Below are positions 1 through 9,153 of a stretch of DNA of 64,000 nt, piece by piece. A program made the position numbers and the translations under genes. The notes beneath the pieces are model-generated. The model had not been told where the DNA came from, ran no database searches, and was given only the letters and a program-made list of their open reading frames with translations. Within the stretch, counting starts at the first letter, position 1. Every line of letters starts with the position of its first letter. The DNA is from Geobacillus vulcani PSS1 (GTDB lineage: Bacteria; Bacillota; Bacilli; Bacillales; Anoxybacillaceae), in contig NZ_JPOI01000001.1 of the NCBI RefSeq assembly GCF_000733845.1, positions 3,225,001 to 3,289,000 of the forward strand. The letters are read 5' to 3'.

Positions 1-187
1 CAAGCACTTCCTCTTTTTGTTCGGTCGTCACTTGACGGACGTTGGAAATTTCTAGTGTCAGCTTTTCGATCTCTTCCTCGGATAAATGTTTATAGACAGA
101 GGCCGACACATCCGGGCCGAGGGAAATAAGCAGGATCGCTGCTTTTTGCCTGCCCGACAGCCCGCCTTTTCGTTCGCGCTTTGCCAT
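1..187 (-). CDS. fliG: Flagellar motor switch protein FliG, N-terminal part only (runs off the window)
   Basis: FliG is part of the C-ring rotor and binds the cytoplasmic tail of FliF; its C-terminal domain interacts with the stator. Only about 62 N-terminal residues are present. They start MAKRERKGGLSGRQKAA and continue with the LISLGPDVSA-type segment typical of FliG N-termini. The start is an ATG just after the fliF stop with a GGGGGAA ribosome binding site in the 12-base gap, so it is cotranscribed with fliF. The family is recognised from sequence and from fliF-fliG order. Confidence 0.93.
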   Translation of the reverse strand, partial: MAKRERKGGLSGRQKAAILLISLGPDVSASVYKHLSEEEIEKLTLEISNVRQVTTEQKEEVL

Positions 188-199
188 ACGCCGTTCCCC

Positions 200-1786
200 C
201 TACTCTTCCGATAGCCACGTTTTTAATAGTTTTGCAAACTCATCCGGCTTTTCTTTCGCCAGCCGCTCAAGCTGTCGGCGGCGCAACGCTGCCTCCGTCT
301 CCGGCGGCTCCGGCAAATCCAGGTCCATCGAAGGCGGTGAAGTGAACAAGTGTTCTTCTTCCTCTTCCTCGTCTTCACGGCGACGCCGCAGCCAGAGGAA
401 CAACAACAAGGCAATGAGCAACAGCGCTCCTGCACCAGCCGCATACCACCACCATGTCGGCCGATCCGGAGTTGATTCGGTGAATGTCGGCTTGCCGTTA
501 AACTTCTGCACCGAAACAACGATGCGGTTGTTGATGTCTTGATCAGTGAGCGTTTGCGCCTCGCTTTTGTCGATTGACGTTCGGACGATCGTTCCTAGCA
601 GTTTTTGAATATCATTGACCGTCTCGGGCGGCAGCGAGTTCGGATCATTAGGGTCAGGCGGCTCGACCATCACTTGAATGCCTAGATCACGGATTTTATA
701 TGGACTTTCGACGATTTGCTTTTTGATTTTGTTTACCTCGTTGTTGATCGTCTCCTCGGTTCGTTCATAGTTGCCGTTTGTTGCGCCGTTGGCGCCTTGG
801 TAGCCCGGCACTTCGTTCGCGCCCGTTCCAGCGGTGCCGCCGGGCGGCGCGCCGCTCCCGGAGTACGTCTCTTTGATGCGCTGGACGCTGACGGCAATTC
901 CCTGTTTCGTTTTTTCATCGACCGGGGCGATCAAATTTTCCTCCCGCTTTTCTTGCGTAAAGTCAATGTCCGCCGTCACGGAAACGACGACTTTATCCTG
1001 CCCCATCATCGTGCCGAGCAGTTGCTGCACCTGGCGCTGAATGTCGCGCTCAATTTGCTTTTTGATTTGTTGCTGCGAGGTGAATGTGGCCCCTGTCGAA
1101 TTTTCTCCATCGTTTTTCAAATCGAAATACTCAAAAAACTGATTCATAATGACGATATTATCTGTAGAAAGGTTGGGAACACTTTTGGCGACGAGATGAT
1201 ACAATGCCCGAATTTGCTCGTCGCTGAATTGGTAGCCCGGCTTCGTCTTCAGCACGATCGAAGCCGAGGCTTCTCCTTTCTCATCAGAAACGAATACGCT
1301 CGGTTGCGGAAGATTGATCATGACTTTGGCGTCCTCGACACCGTCGATCGTCTTGATCAAATTGGCGAGCTCCGTTTGCATCGCCTTCAGCTTCACCATA
1401 TTGAACTCGTTATCTGTCATGCCGAAGCTCGCGTTTTGGCCGAAAAATGAATAGTCAATGACCCCACTGTTCGGGATGCCTTCAGCAGCGAGCTCGACTT
1501 TCAGCGCGTCCACTTGCTCTTTCGGCACTTTGATCGTCGTTCCGCCGTCCGCCACTTCAGCCGGAACGCCGCGCTGGTCAAGCGTGGCTTTAATTTGACC
1601 CGCTTCTTGCGGCGACAAATTGCTGTAGAGCGGCACCATTTCCGTCCTTGTGGCGAAAAAGACGCCGACGCCAACGGCCAAAAGCACGGCCGCCGCCGCA
1701 GCAAGCACGAGCCATTTCTGCTTTTTTGTCCGTTCCTGCCAAAACGCGCGAGCCCGGCTCCACCACTCTTTCCATTTCCTTCTCAT
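200..1786 (-). CDS. fliF: Flagellar MS-ring protein FliF
   Basis: FliF builds the MS ring in the cytoplasmic membrane, the base on which rotor and export gate assemble. The 528-residue protein has the expected two membrane segments, near residues 25-45 and 445-465 (a WWWYAAGAGALLL stretch), around a large external part, and an acidic cytoplasmic tail that should bind FliG. The first half has ring-building motifs similar to SctJ/YscJ proteins (VPLYSNLSPQEAGQI). It lies between fliE and fliG as in Bacillus. Length is normal for the family. Confidence 0.97.
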   Translation of the reverse strand: MRRKWKEWWSRARAFWQERTKKQKWLVLAAAAAVLLAVGVGVFFATRTEMVPLYSNLSPQEAGQIKATLDQRGVPAEVADGGTTIKVPKEQVDALKVELAAEGIPNSGVIDYSFFGQNASFGMTDNEFNMVKLKAMQTELANLIKTIDGVEDAKVMINLPQPSVFVSDEKGEASASIVLKTKPGYQFSDEQIRALYHLVAKSVPNLSTDNIVIMNQFFEYFDLKNDGENSTGATFTSQQQIKKQIERDIQRQVQQLLGTMMGQDKVVVSVTADIDFTQEKREENLIAPVDEKTKQGIAVSVQRIKETYSGSGAPPGGTAGTGANEVPGYQGANGATNGNYERTEETINNEVNKIKKQIVESPYKIRDLGIQVMVEPPDPNDPNSLPPETVNDIQKLLGTIVRTSIDKSEAQTLTDQDINNRIVVSVQKFNGKPTFTESTPDRPTWWWYAAGAGALLLIALLLFLWLRRRREDEEEEEEHLFTSPPSMDLDLPEPPETEAALRRRQLERLAKEKPDEFAKLLKTWLSEE

Positions 1787-1812
1787 ACGATTCCCCCGAT
1801 GATCCAGTGCCT

Positions 1813-1840
1813 GCCGCCATAGCGCAACAACAATGGCGGC
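1813..1840 (-). other. Hairpin in the fliE-fliF spacer
   Basis: An 8-bp perfect inverted repeat (GCCGCCAT / ATGGCGGC) with a 12-base loop lies in the 84-base gap between fliE and fliF. No T-run follows it on the minus strand, so it does not look like a terminator. In the transcript it would fold about 27 bases before the fliF start codon, and might affect mRNA stability or translation. Confidence 0.45.
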
Positions 1841-1870
1841 GGCTTCCGTATGTATTGCGATTCATTGCTG

Positions 1871-2167
1871 CTACAATGGCATGCGCATCATTTCCTGATA
1901 CGCCTCGATCGCTTTGTTGCGGATCTCCAGTGTCAGTTGCAGCGTGATGCTCGCTTTTTGTGCGGCAATCATCACATCATGCAGCTGAACGTTCTCCCCG
2001 CGGACGAGCTTTTCCGTCAGCGCATCGGCTTGAATTTGCGCCTCGTTGACGCGATTGAGCGCCTCTTTGAAAAACGAGGCGAACTGCTTTTGCGCCTCAG
2101 CCGGCTTCGCCGGGGGCAAAACGGTGGAAGACATCGTCAGCCCAATGCGGCTTGCTCCATCAATCAT
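1871..2167 (-). CDS. fliE: Flagellar hook-basal body protein FliE
   Basis: FliE is a small exported protein linking the MS ring to the proximal rod and is needed for export of rod proteins. The 98-residue product shows the family C-terminal pattern (NVQLHDVMIAAQKASITLQL, then EIRNKAIEAYQEMM). The ATG follows a GAGGGGGATAAACG ribosome binding region. It sits 19 bases after flgC, in the standard flgB-flgC-fliE-fliF order. Confidence 0.96.
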   Translation of the reverse strand: MIDGASRIGLTMSSTVLPPAKPAEAQKQFASFFKEALNRVNEAQIQADALTEKLVRGENVQLHDVMIAAQKASITLQLTLEIRNKAIEAYQEMMRMPL

Positions 2168-2186
2168 CGTTTATCCCCCTCGCATG

Positions 2187-2639
2187 CTATTTCCCGATCT
2201 CGAGCGCCTTCATGAGCATTCCTTTTGAAGCATTCAACACTGTGACGTTCGCCTCATACGAACGCGTCGCCCCGATCAAGTCCACCATTTCTTTCAGCGG
2301 ATCGACGTTGGGCAGACGAACATAGCCATCGGCGCTCGCATCCGGATGATCCGGGTCGTAGACGAGTTTAAACGGCGCCGGATCATCGACAATTTCGCGC
2401 ACCCGCACTCCGCCATCCCCCCCGTCGGCCCGGCCGAGCGCCGCCTGCAAATAGCCTGAAAACGATCCGCTGCGCGGTTCGATGATGACCATTTTGCGGC
2501 GGTACGGCTCCCATTGGCCGTTGACAAGGCGGGCGCGCGTCGTATCGGCGTTGGCGATGTTGGAGGCAATTACGTCCATGCGCAGCCGTTGGGCGGTCAA
2601 CGCCGAAGCCGAAATGTTTAGACTTTGAAACAAAGACAC
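2187..2639 (-). CDS. flgC: Flagellar proximal rod protein FlgC
   Basis: FlgC is one of the proximal rod subunits exported through the flagellar apparatus. The 150-residue protein has the N-terminal rod motif (LNISASALTAQRLRMDVIAS, followed by NIANADTT) and the C-terminal heptad-rich segment (VDLIGATRSYEANVTVLNAS). The N-terminal and C-terminal halves would form the coiled coil of the rod. It begins three bases after the flgB stop, indicating translational coupling. Confidence 0.97.
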   Translation of the reverse strand: MSLFQSLNISASALTAQRLRMDVIASNIANADTTRARLVNGQWEPYRRKMVIIEPRSGSFSGYLQAALGRADGGDGGVRVREIVDDPAPFKLVYDPDHPDASADGYVRLPNVDPLKEMVDLIGATRSYEANVTVLNASKGMLMKALEIGK

Positions 2640-2642
2640 CCG

Positions 2643-3032
2643 TTATTTTCCTCCTTTAATCACGGTTTTCAATGTTGTAAATTTGCCGTTGAGCCGCTCG
2701 ATTAAAGCATTGTAATAAATTTGGTTTTCTGCTAGTTTTGACATTTCTTGATCGATATCGACACTATTTCCATTATGATTGTAACTCACCGTCGTGTCCG
2801 TCGTCACGATGATTTTTCCATTTTGTTCGTTTGGAAACGAAAAATGCTTCGGATTCGTCCGTTTGGCCTCAAGCCGAAACGCCCGTTCCAATTCAGTCTG
2901 AAAGCGTACATCTTTCGCCTTATAGCCCGGCGTATCAGCGTTGGCGATGTTGTCGGCGATCGCCTGTTGGCGAAGCGCAGCGTAGCGGAGCCCTTGTTCA
3001 AGCCAACCGATCGTCGCTGAAAAGAGCGCCAA
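2643..3032 (-). CDS. flgB: Flagellar proximal rod protein FlgB
   Basis: FlgB is the first gene of the large fla/che operon and encodes a proximal rod protein. It has the rod signature QQAIADNIANADTPGYKAKD. A longer frame exists upstream, but a GAGGGG ribosome binding site lies 6 bases before a TTG codon, giving MALFSATIGWLEQG and 129 residues, the same length as B. subtilis FlgB. The TTG start is therefore preferred. Confidence 0.93.
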   Translation of the reverse strand: MALFSATIGWLEQGLRYAALRQQAIADNIANADTPGYKAKDVRFQTELERAFRLEAKRTNPKHFSFPNEQNGKIIVTTDTTVSYNHNGNSVDIDQEMSKLAENQIYYNALIERLNGKFTTLKTVIKGGK

Positions 3033-3080
3033 TGGAATCCCCTCTTTTCTCCTATTTTTCGACAATTTCTGCTAGTTTTC

Positions 3081-3109
3081 ATTTTACGGGAAAGAAAACC
3101 CAATGTATA
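3081..3109 (-). promoter_or_regulatory. Candidate sigma-A promoter of the flgB (fla/che) operon
   Basis: On the minus strand TATACA and TAAAAT are separated by 17 bases. The predicted start site is about 40 bases before flgB. In B. subtilis this operon is driven mainly by a sigma-A promoter that CodY can repress; a CodY-like AT-rich sequence is nearby but matches poorly. No convincing sigma-D promoter was found. Confidence 0.5.
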
Positions 3110-3176
3110 GACGGAACTTGGTACTATTTTTCGACGATGCCATAACAGAAAAACGATGCCAAAGATGTTTGCCGAA

Positions 3177-3213
3177 ACAAAAAACCCGCCGGGCCAAAAT
3201 ACCCAGCGGGCTT
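3177..3213 (-). terminator. Intrinsic terminator after codY
   Basis: On the minus strand a 9-bp GC-rich stem (CCCGCTGGG / CCCGGCGGG, one wobble pair) with a TATTTTGG loop is followed by TTTTTTG. It closes the xerC-hslV-hslU-codY unit before the flagellar operon. Confidence 0.9.
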
Positions 3214-3228
3214 AGGCAGCTACGCCGT

Positions 3229-4008
3229 TCAGCTCGATTTCAATTTTTCAAGCTCGCTTAAAAACTTGTCGTTCAATACTTTAATGTACGTCCCTTTCAT
3301 GCCGAGCGAGCGCGATTCGATCACGCCGGCGCTTTCAAGTTTGCGCAGAGCATTGACAATGACTGAACGAGTGATGCCGACGCGGTCGGCAATTTTGCTC
3401 GCGACAAGCAGCCCTTCCGTTCCGTCAAGCTCCTCAAAAATGTGTTCAATCGCCTCAAGCTCGCTGTAAGAAAGAGAGCTGATGGCCATTTGCACGACCG
3501 CCTTGCTGCGCGCTTCCTCTTCAATTTCTTCCGCCTTCTCACGCAAAATTTCCATGCCGACGACCGTCGCACCGTATTCAGCCAAAATGAGATCGTCATT
3601 GTCAAACTCGCGGTCAAGGCGCGACAAAATGAGCGTGCCAAGCCGCTCGCCTCCACCGTTGATCGGAACAATCGTCGTCAAGCCGGTTTTGAACAAGTCA
3701 CGATTTTCCACTGGAAACGCCGTATATTCACTATTAATATCGATATTAGGAGACGTTTCCGTAATGTTGAACAAGTTTTTCGTGTATTCTTCCGGAAACT
3801 GACGCTCCTCAAGCATCCGCTTCATTCGCTCGTTTTCAATCGATTGTTTAATGGCGAATCCCAGCAGTTTGCCGCGGCGGCTGAGAATAAACACATTGGA
3901 TTCAATCACATCGCAAAGCGTTTCTGCCATTTCTTTAAAATTGACCGGCCGACCGGCCGACTTTTGCAACATGGCGTTGATTTTCCGTGTTTTCTCTAGC
4001 AAGTTCAT
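3229..4008 (-). CDS. codY: GTP-sensing transcriptional repressor CodY
   Basis: CodY represses nutrient-scavenging, motility and amino-acid genes when GTP and branched-chain amino acids are plentiful. The 259-residue product is nearly collinear with B. subtilis CodY. It has an N-terminal GAF domain that binds isoleucine/valine ([16 protein letters not shown] region) and a C-terminal winged helix ([20 protein letters not shown]). Two in-frame ATGs exist; GAGGAGGAG is well spaced only for the second ([11 protein letters not shown]), which also gives the family length. It is last in xerC-hslVU-codY. Confidence 0.98.
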   Translation of the reverse strand: MNLLEKTRKINAMLQKSAGRPVNFKEMAETLCDVIESNVFILSRRGKLLGFAIKQSIENERMKRMLEERQFPEEYTKNLFNITETSPNIDINSEYTAFPVENRDLFKTGLTTIVPINGGGERLGTLILSRLDREFDNDDLILAEYGATVVGMEILREKAEEIEEEARSKAVVQMAISSLSYSELEAIEHIFEELDGTEGLLVASKIADRVGITRSVIVNALRKLESAGVIESRSLGMKGTYIKVLNDKFLSELEKLKSS

Positions 4009-4024
4009 GGATTTCATCTCCTCC

Positions 4025-5419
4025 TCATAAAATAAACTCGCTTAAATCTTTGTTTTTGACGATGCTTCCGAGTTTTTGCTCGACATATTGCGGCGTGATG
4101 ACAACTTTGTCGATTCCGATGTCCGGCGCCTCAAACAGCAAGTCCTCAAGCAATTTTTCCAAAATCGTGTGCAACCGGCGCGCGCCGATGTTGTCGGTCG
4201 TCTGGTTGACTTCAAACGCCACCTCGGCAATCTTACGAATAGCATCGTCAGAAAATTCAAGACTTATACCTTCCGTTGCCAAAAGAGCTTGATATTGTTT
4301 AATGAGCGCGTTATTCGGCTCGACTAATATTCTTACGAAATCATCAACCGAAAGTTTCGCCAGTTCGACGCGGATCGGGAAACGACCTTGCAGCTCAGGG
4401 ATCAAATCCGACGGCTTCGCCATATGGAACGCCCCGGCCGCGATGAATAAGATGTGGTCTGTTTTGACCGGCCCGTATTTCGTCATGACGGTCGACCCTT
4501 CAACAATGGGCAAAATGTCGCGTTGCACCCCTTCACGCGAGACATCGGCTGAACCGGACACCGCTCCGCTGCGGGCGATTTTGTCGATTTCATCGATAAA
4601 AATGATGCCGGACTGCTCGGCGAGGCGGACGGCCTCTTGCGCCACTTCATCCATGTCGATCAGCTTTTGCGCTTCCTCGTTGATGAGCACTTTGCGCGCT
4701 TCACTCACTTTGAGACGCCGCTTTTTGCGCCGTTTCGGCATGAGGCTGCTCAACGCATCCTGCATGTTCATTCCCATCTGCTCAATGCCTGCCCCTTGCA
4801 AAAAGTCAAACCATAACGGCGTCTGTTCCTCGATTTCAATCGTCACCATCTCGTTTTCCAACTGCCCGTTTGCCAGCTGCCAAGCAACGTGGCGCCGCTT
4901 TTGCTCCACCTGTTCATCTTCATGGCTGTAGCTGTTGTCCGCTTGGGCGCCTTGACCGCCAAACAACAGCTCAAGCGGATTTTTGATGGTCTGCTTTGGC
5001 TTGCCCGGAACGAGCAGTTCAACAAGCCGCTTGTTCGCTTGTTGCTCAGCTCGGTCTTTCACTTCGTTCATTTTTCGTTCTTTCACGAGCCTAACTGACG
5101 TTTCCACCAAATCGCGCACCATCGATTCGACATCGCGCCCGACATAACCGACTTCGGTGAATTTCGTTGCTTCGACTTTGACAAACGGCGCACCGACGAG
5201 TTTGGCGAGCCGGCGGGCGATCTCCGTCTTCCCGACCCCGGTCGGGCCGATCATTAAAATGTTTTTCGGCATCACTTCATCGCGCAATTTTTCATCGAGC
5301 AAGCTGCGGCGGTACCGGTTGCGAAGCGCGATCGCCACCGCTTTTTTTGCCTCTTTTTGCCCGACGATGAACTGATCGAGCTTTTCGACAATCTGCCTTG
5401 GGGTCAACGTTTCCGCCAT
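4025..5419 (-). CDS. hslU: ATPase subunit HslU (ClpY) of the HslUV protease
   Basis: HslU is the AAA+ unfoldase that feeds substrates to HslV. It shows Walker A (GPTGVGKTE), Walker B ([12 protein letters not shown]), the pore motif region GYVGRD, and the C-terminal tail ending NKDLSEFIL that docks into HslV. The I-domain lies between residues of about 110 and 240. The open frame extends further upstream, but AAAAGGAGGAGG precedes the double ATG, and MAETLTPRQ matches the family start (464 residues). The gene starts 17 bases after hslV. Confidence 0.97.
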   Translation of the reverse strand: MAETLTPRQIVEKLDQFIVGQKEAKKAVAIALRNRYRRSLLDEKLRDEVMPKNILMIGPTGVGKTEIARRLAKLVGAPFVKVEATKFTEVGYVGRDVESMVRDLVETSVRLVKERKMNEVKDRAEQQANKRLVELLVPGKPKQTIKNPLELLFGGQGAQADNSYSHEDEQVEQKRRHVAWQLANGQLENEMVTIEIEEQTPLWFDFLQGAGIEQMGMNMQDALSSLMPKRRKKRRLKVSEARKVLINEEAQKLIDMDEVAQEAVRLAEQSGIIFIDEIDKIARSGAVSGSADVSREGVQRDILPIVEGSTVMTKYGPVKTDHILFIAAGAFHMAKPSDLIPELQGRFPIRVELAKLSVDDFVRILVEPNNALIKQYQALLATEGISLEFSDDAIRKIAEVAFEVNQTTDNIGARRLHTILEKLLEDLLFEAPDIGIDKVVITPQYVEQKLGSIVKNKDLSEFIL

Positions 5420-5436
5420 CATCGGCCTCCTCCTTT

Positions 5437-5979
5437 TTACAGCTCTTCGACAATAATATGGCCGTTCGTATAAACGCAAATGTCAGCAGCGATCTCAAGC
5501 GCCGCCTGGGCAATTTCTTTCGCGGTCATCGAGCCGCCGGCGTACTTCTTCAATGCACGTCCGGCAGCCAACGCATACTGACCGCCTGAGCCGATGGCGA
5601 GCATGCCATCATCCGGCTCAATCACTTCGCCTGTGCCAGAGACAAGCAACAAGTGCTGTTTGTCCATGACAATGAGCATCGCCTCGAGGCGGCGCAACAC
5701 TTTATCGCTCCGCCACTCTTTCGCTAGTTCAACCGCCGCGCGCGGCAAGTTGCCATTCAATTGTTCGAGCTTGCCTTCAAACATTTCAAACAGCGTAAAC
5801 GCGTCAGCCACCGAGCCGGCAAAACCGGCGAGCACCTTTCCTTGAAACAGCCGCCGCACTTTTTTCGCTGTATGCTTCATGACAACCGCATTGCCGAACG
5901 TCACTTGACCGTCGCCAGCCATGGCGGATGCGCCGTTATGGCGAATGGCAAAAATCGTCGTCGCATGAAAAGCTCCCAT
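5437..5979 (-). CDS. hslV: Peptidase subunit HslV (ClpQ) of the HslUV protease
   Basis: HslV is a proteasome-like peptidase that forms stacked hexamers capped by HslU. The 180-residue product has the typical core ([56 protein letters not shown]). In B. subtilis the mature chain begins with serine (MSSFHATTI), and that N-terminal serine has been described as the nucleophile. Here the two possible starts give MMGAFHATT or MGAFHATT, with glycine or methionine in that place. The nucleophile may instead be the conserved threonine of ATTIF after processing. Confidence 0.95.
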   Translation of the reverse strand: MGAFHATTIFAIRHNGASAMAGDGQVTFGNAVVMKHTAKKVRRLFQGKVLAGFAGSVADAFTLFEMFEGKLEQLNGNLPRAAVELAKEWRSDKVLRRLEAMLIVMDKQHLLLVSGTGEVIEPDDGMLAIGSGGQYALAAGRALKKYAGGSMTAKEIAQAALEIAADICVYTNGHIIVEEL

Positions 5980-6002
5980 CATTTCCCCTCCTTGCCCACG
6001 GG

Positions 6003-6905
6003 TTACGCCCGCGGATGCGCCTGCAAATAGATATGCCGCAACCGGTCTTTCGTTACATGTGTATACACTTGCGTCGATGACAAATGCGTGTGGCCGAGCA
6101 GTTCCTGCACCGAACGGAGATCGGCTCCTTCGTTGAGCAAATGAGTCGCAAACGTATGCCGAAGCACGTGCGGGCTGATGTTTTGCGTCAGCGCAGCGGC
6201 TTGGACAATCCGATCCAAAATATGGCGCACTCCCCGAGGCGTGAGCGGATTGCCGCGGGTGTTGACAAATAAATAGCGGTGGTCCACCGGCAGCTTTCTT
6301 GTCAGTTCGCGTCGACCCCTATAGATATACCGTTCAAGCGCTTCGCGGGCCGGACGGCCGAATGGAACGTAGCGCTGCTTGTTTCCTTTGCCATGAATGA
6401 GCACGGTTTCCGCAACAAAATCGACATCAGACAGCTGAATGTGACAACATTCACTAACCCGGGCGCCAGTCGCGTACAACAACTCAAGCAGCGCCGCATT
6501 GCGCTGGCCTAGGGCCGTATTTTCATCATTGACAAGAAACAACGCTTCCAATTCTTTCGGGTATAAAAAATTAGGAATTTTTTGCTCTTTTTTCGGCAGC
6601 GTCGCGAGCGCAAACGGATTTTCGGCCGCCCGCCCTTCGCGCAGCAAAAATTTGTAAAAGCTGCGCAAACTCGAAATTTTGCGGGCGACCGAACGGCTGG
6701 CCAACTGTTGTTCGTATAGTTTCGTCAAATATAAGCGGACGTCGCTGTAGGACACTTCATCGAGCGCGCCGATTCCTTCCTCATCCATAAACCGGAAAAA
6801 CTGCTCAATGTCACGCCGGTAACACACAATAGTATATTGTGAATAATTTTTCTCGATTTGTAAATATTCCATGAACAATTGTAACGCAAGTTTCGAATTC
6901 TCCAT
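6003..6905 (-). CDS. xerC: Tyrosine recombinase XerC (CodV)
   Basis: XerC works with XerD to resolve chromosome dimers at dif. The 300-residue protein has an N-terminal SAM-like DNA-binding domain ([18 protein letters not shown]) and a catalytic domain with the expected residues: Arg in ATGARVSE, Lys in [17 protein letters not shown], His in LLGHTHLSS, and the nucleophile Tyr in TQVYTHV. An upstream in-frame TTG exists, but GGGGTGAGG supports the ATG of MENSKLALQ. It is the first gene of the xerC-hslVU-codY unit here. Confidence 0.97.
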   Translation of the reverse strand: MENSKLALQLFMEYLQIEKNYSQYTIVCYRRDIEQFFRFMDEEGIGALDEVSYSDVRLYLTKLYEQQLASRSVARKISSLRSFYKFLLREGRAAENPFALATLPKKEQKIPNFLYPKELEALFLVNDENTALGQRNAALLELLYATGARVSECCHIQLSDVDFVAETVLIHGKGNKQRYVPFGRPAREALERYIYRGRRELTRKLPVDHRYLFVNTRGNPLTPRGVRHILDRIVQAAALTQNISPHVLRHTFATHLLNEGADLRSVQELLGHTHLSSTQVYTHVTKDRLRHIYLQAHPRA

Positions 6906-6930
6906 CGCCTCACCCCGCAACGGCTACTAC

Positions 6931-6960
6931 ATCGTACCATATTCTTCTGTATGAACGCAA
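6931..6960 (-). promoter_or_regulatory. Sigma-A promoter of xerC-hslV-hslU-codY
   Basis: On the minus strand TTGCGT and TACGAT are separated by 18 bases, with an extended -10 (TGG before TACGAT). It lies in the short gap between topA and xerC, where trmFO is found in B. subtilis. Confidence 0.65.
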
Positions 6961-6999
6961 CTATTTTTTATAAAATTCTGAATTGTATCCGATGCCTGT

Positions 7000-9075
7000 T
7001 CAAGCTTCTAGCCGCTCTTCATAATCGCACGCTGTGCATTGTACTTGCACACCTTTTTTCAGCTCTTTCTCCACAAGCAAACCCGCGCATTTCGGGCATG
7101 GGCGGGCGAGCGGTTTATCCCACGAGACGAAGTCGCAATCCGGAAAACGGTCGCAGCCGTAAAACACCCGCTTTCTTTTCGTCCTGCGCTCGACGATGTT
7201 GCCCTCGCGACATTTTGGGCACTTGACGCCGATTTCTTTGATAATCGGCTTTGTATGGCGGCATTCCGGGAATTTCGAGCAGGCGATAAACTTGCCGAAA
7301 CGGCCCATTTTGTACACCATCGGACTGCCGCATACCTCGCAGTCCATGCCGGCCGGCTCATCCTTAATCTCAACTTCGCGCATTTCTTTTTCCGCCACTT
7401 TCAACCGTTTTTCAAATTCGCGGTAAAACTCGTCGACGACTTTGATCCATGCCACTTTCCCTTCTTCAATTTCGTCCAATTCTTTTTCCATTTTCGCCGT
7501 AAACTCGACATCGATAATTTCCGGGAAAAATTCAAGCATCAGCTCTACAACGATCTCGCCAAGCTCAGTCGGAACGAACCGCTTATTCTCAAGGACGACA
7601 TAGTTGCGTTTTTGGATCGTATCAAGCGTCGGAGCATACGTCGATGGGCGGCCGATGCCGAGTTCTTCCAACGTTTTGACGAGGCGGGCTTCCGTATAGC
7701 GCGGCGGCGGTTGGGTGAAGTGCTGCTTCGATTCGATCGCTTCGCTCTCAACGGTTTCTTCTTCTTCCAAATCGGGAAGGATGTGGTCCGGCTCTTCTGT
7801 TTGATCGTCCGTTCCCTCAATATACACCTTCATAAACCCTGGAAATTTCACCTTCGAGCCGCTGGCGCGGAACACGACGCCGTTGTTTTCCAACTCGACG
7901 CTCATAGTATCAAGCACAGCCGGCGCCATTTGACTGGCGATGAACCGTTCCCAAATGAGTTTATACAACCGGAATTGGTCGCGCGTCAAATACGGTTTTA
8001 CTTTGTCCGGGTCGCGAAATGCCGATGTCGGGCGGATCGCTTCGTGGGCGTCTTGGGCGTTCGTGCTTTTCTTCTCTTTCCGCTTTTCTTGGCTGACATA
8101 CATAGCGCCGAACGTCGCCTCGATATACGCCGCCGCCTCTTGCTGCGCCGTCTCGGCGACGCGTGTTGAATCGGTGCGCATATACGTGATCAAACCGACT
8201 GTTCCTTCGCTGCCAAGATCGATTCCTTCGTACAGCTGTTGGGCGATCATCATCGTCTTTTTCGTGCGGAAATTCAGTTTGCGCGCCGCTTCCTGCTGAA
8301 GCGACGACGTCGTAAACGGCGGTACAGGGCTGCGCTTGCGCTCTCGTTTTGTCACCGTTTTTACGACAAATGCCGTTCTGTTTAAGCGGTCCAGCACGGC
8401 TTTCACATCCGCCTCTGTCTTTAAATCGCGTTTTTGTCCATCAATACTGTAAAAAGAGGCGGCAAACGTCTCTCCATCTTTTTGAAACGTCGCTTGAATC
8501 GTCCAATATTCTTCCGGCTGAAATTCGCGGATTTCTCTTTCCCGATCGATGATGAGACGCAACGCCACCGATTGGACGCGGCCGGCGCTTAACCCTTTTT
8601 TCACTTTTTTCCATAAGAGCGGGCTGATGTTATAGCCGACGAGCCGGTCGAGCACACGCCGCGCCTGCTGGGCGTCAACAAGATTCATATTGATCGCGCG
8701 CGGCTGCTGAAACGACTGCTGAATAGCATCCTTCGTGATTTCATGGAAGACGACGCGGCAATCAGAGTGAATGTCCAGATCGAGCATGTGGGCCAAATGC
8801 CAGGCGATCGCCTCTCCTTCACGATCAGGGTCGGCGGCAAGAAACACCTTTTTCGCTTTTTTCGCCGCCGTTTTCAACTCTTTGATCACCTGGCCTTTGC
8901 CACGGATCGTAATGTATTTCGGCTCGTAGCCGCGGTCTATATCAACGCCCATTTGGCTTTTTGGCAAATCGCGGACGTGGCCCATCGACGCTTTGACCGT
9001 ATATTTTTTTCCCAAGTATCGTTCGATCGTCTTCGCTTTCGTTGGCGATTCGACGATAACTAAGTAGTCTGACAT
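7000..9075 (-). CDS. topA: DNA topoisomerase I (type IA)
   Basis: TopA relaxes negative supercoils by single-strand passage. The N-terminal TOPRIM domain starts [20 protein letters not shown] and includes the [11 protein letters not shown] acidic motif. The catalytic tyrosine is in [11 protein letters not shown]. Three C-terminal four-cysteine zinc fingers are visible (CEVCG...C-x4-C, CPKCREGN...CDRFPDC, CPKCAG...CTAC). The start at 9075 is set by AGGGGTGG and the family N-terminus; upstream codons are discarded. The 691-residue length matches B. subtilis TopA. Confidence 0.98.
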   Translation of the reverse strand: MSDYLVIVESPTKAKTIERYLGKKYTVKASMGHVRDLPKSQMGVDIDRGYEPKYITIRGKGQVIKELKTAAKKAKKVFLAADPDREGEAIAWHLAHMLDLDIHSDCRVVFHEITKDAIQQSFQQPRAINMNLVDAQQARRVLDRLVGYNISPLLWKKVKKGLSAGRVQSVALRLIIDREREIREFQPEEYWTIQATFQKDGETFAASFYSIDGQKRDLKTEADVKAVLDRLNRTAFVVKTVTKRERKRSPVPPFTTSSLQQEAARKLNFRTKKTMMIAQQLYEGIDLGSEGTVGLITYMRTDSTRVAETAQQEAAAYIEATFGAMYVSQEKRKEKKSTNAQDAHEAIRPTSAFRDPDKVKPYLTRDQFRLYKLIWERFIASQMAPAVLDTMSVELENNGVVFRASGSKVKFPGFMKVYIEGTDDQTEEPDHILPDLEEEETVESEAIESKQHFTQPPPRYTEARLVKTLEELGIGRPSTYAPTLDTIQKRNYVVLENKRFVPTELGEIVVELMLEFFPEIIDVEFTAKMEKELDEIEEGKVAWIKVVDEFYREFEKRLKVAEKEMREVEIKDEPAGMDCEVCGSPMVYKMGRFGKFIACSKFPECRHTKPIIKEIGVKCPKCREGNIVERRTKRKRVFYGCDRFPDCDFVSWDKPLARPCPKCAGLLVEKELKKGVQVQCTACDYEERLEA

Positions 9076-9115
9076 CCATCTTCCACCCCTAGGAGGTAAA
9101 TTGAAATCTTCATTA

Positions 9116-9144
9116 TTATTAATGATTATTGCTGCATTTGTCAA
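9116..9144 (-). promoter_or_regulatory. Sigma-A promoter of topA
   Basis: On the minus strand TTGACA and TAATAA are separated by 17 bases. The start site would fall about 30 bases before the topA ribosome binding site. This is one of the best consensus matches in the window. Confidence 0.8.
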
Positions 9145-9153
9145 ACATGTGCA

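Noticed and set aside
3064-3085. CodY-box-like sequence near the flgB promoter
   Set aside because: About five mismatches to AATTTTCWGAAAATT; too weak to call although CodY control of this operon is known in B. subtilis.
7039-8169. Long plus-strand open frame opposite topA
   Set aside because: Antisense shadow of a GC-rich gene; its product is rich in Phe, Arg and His without family features, and topA is unambiguous.
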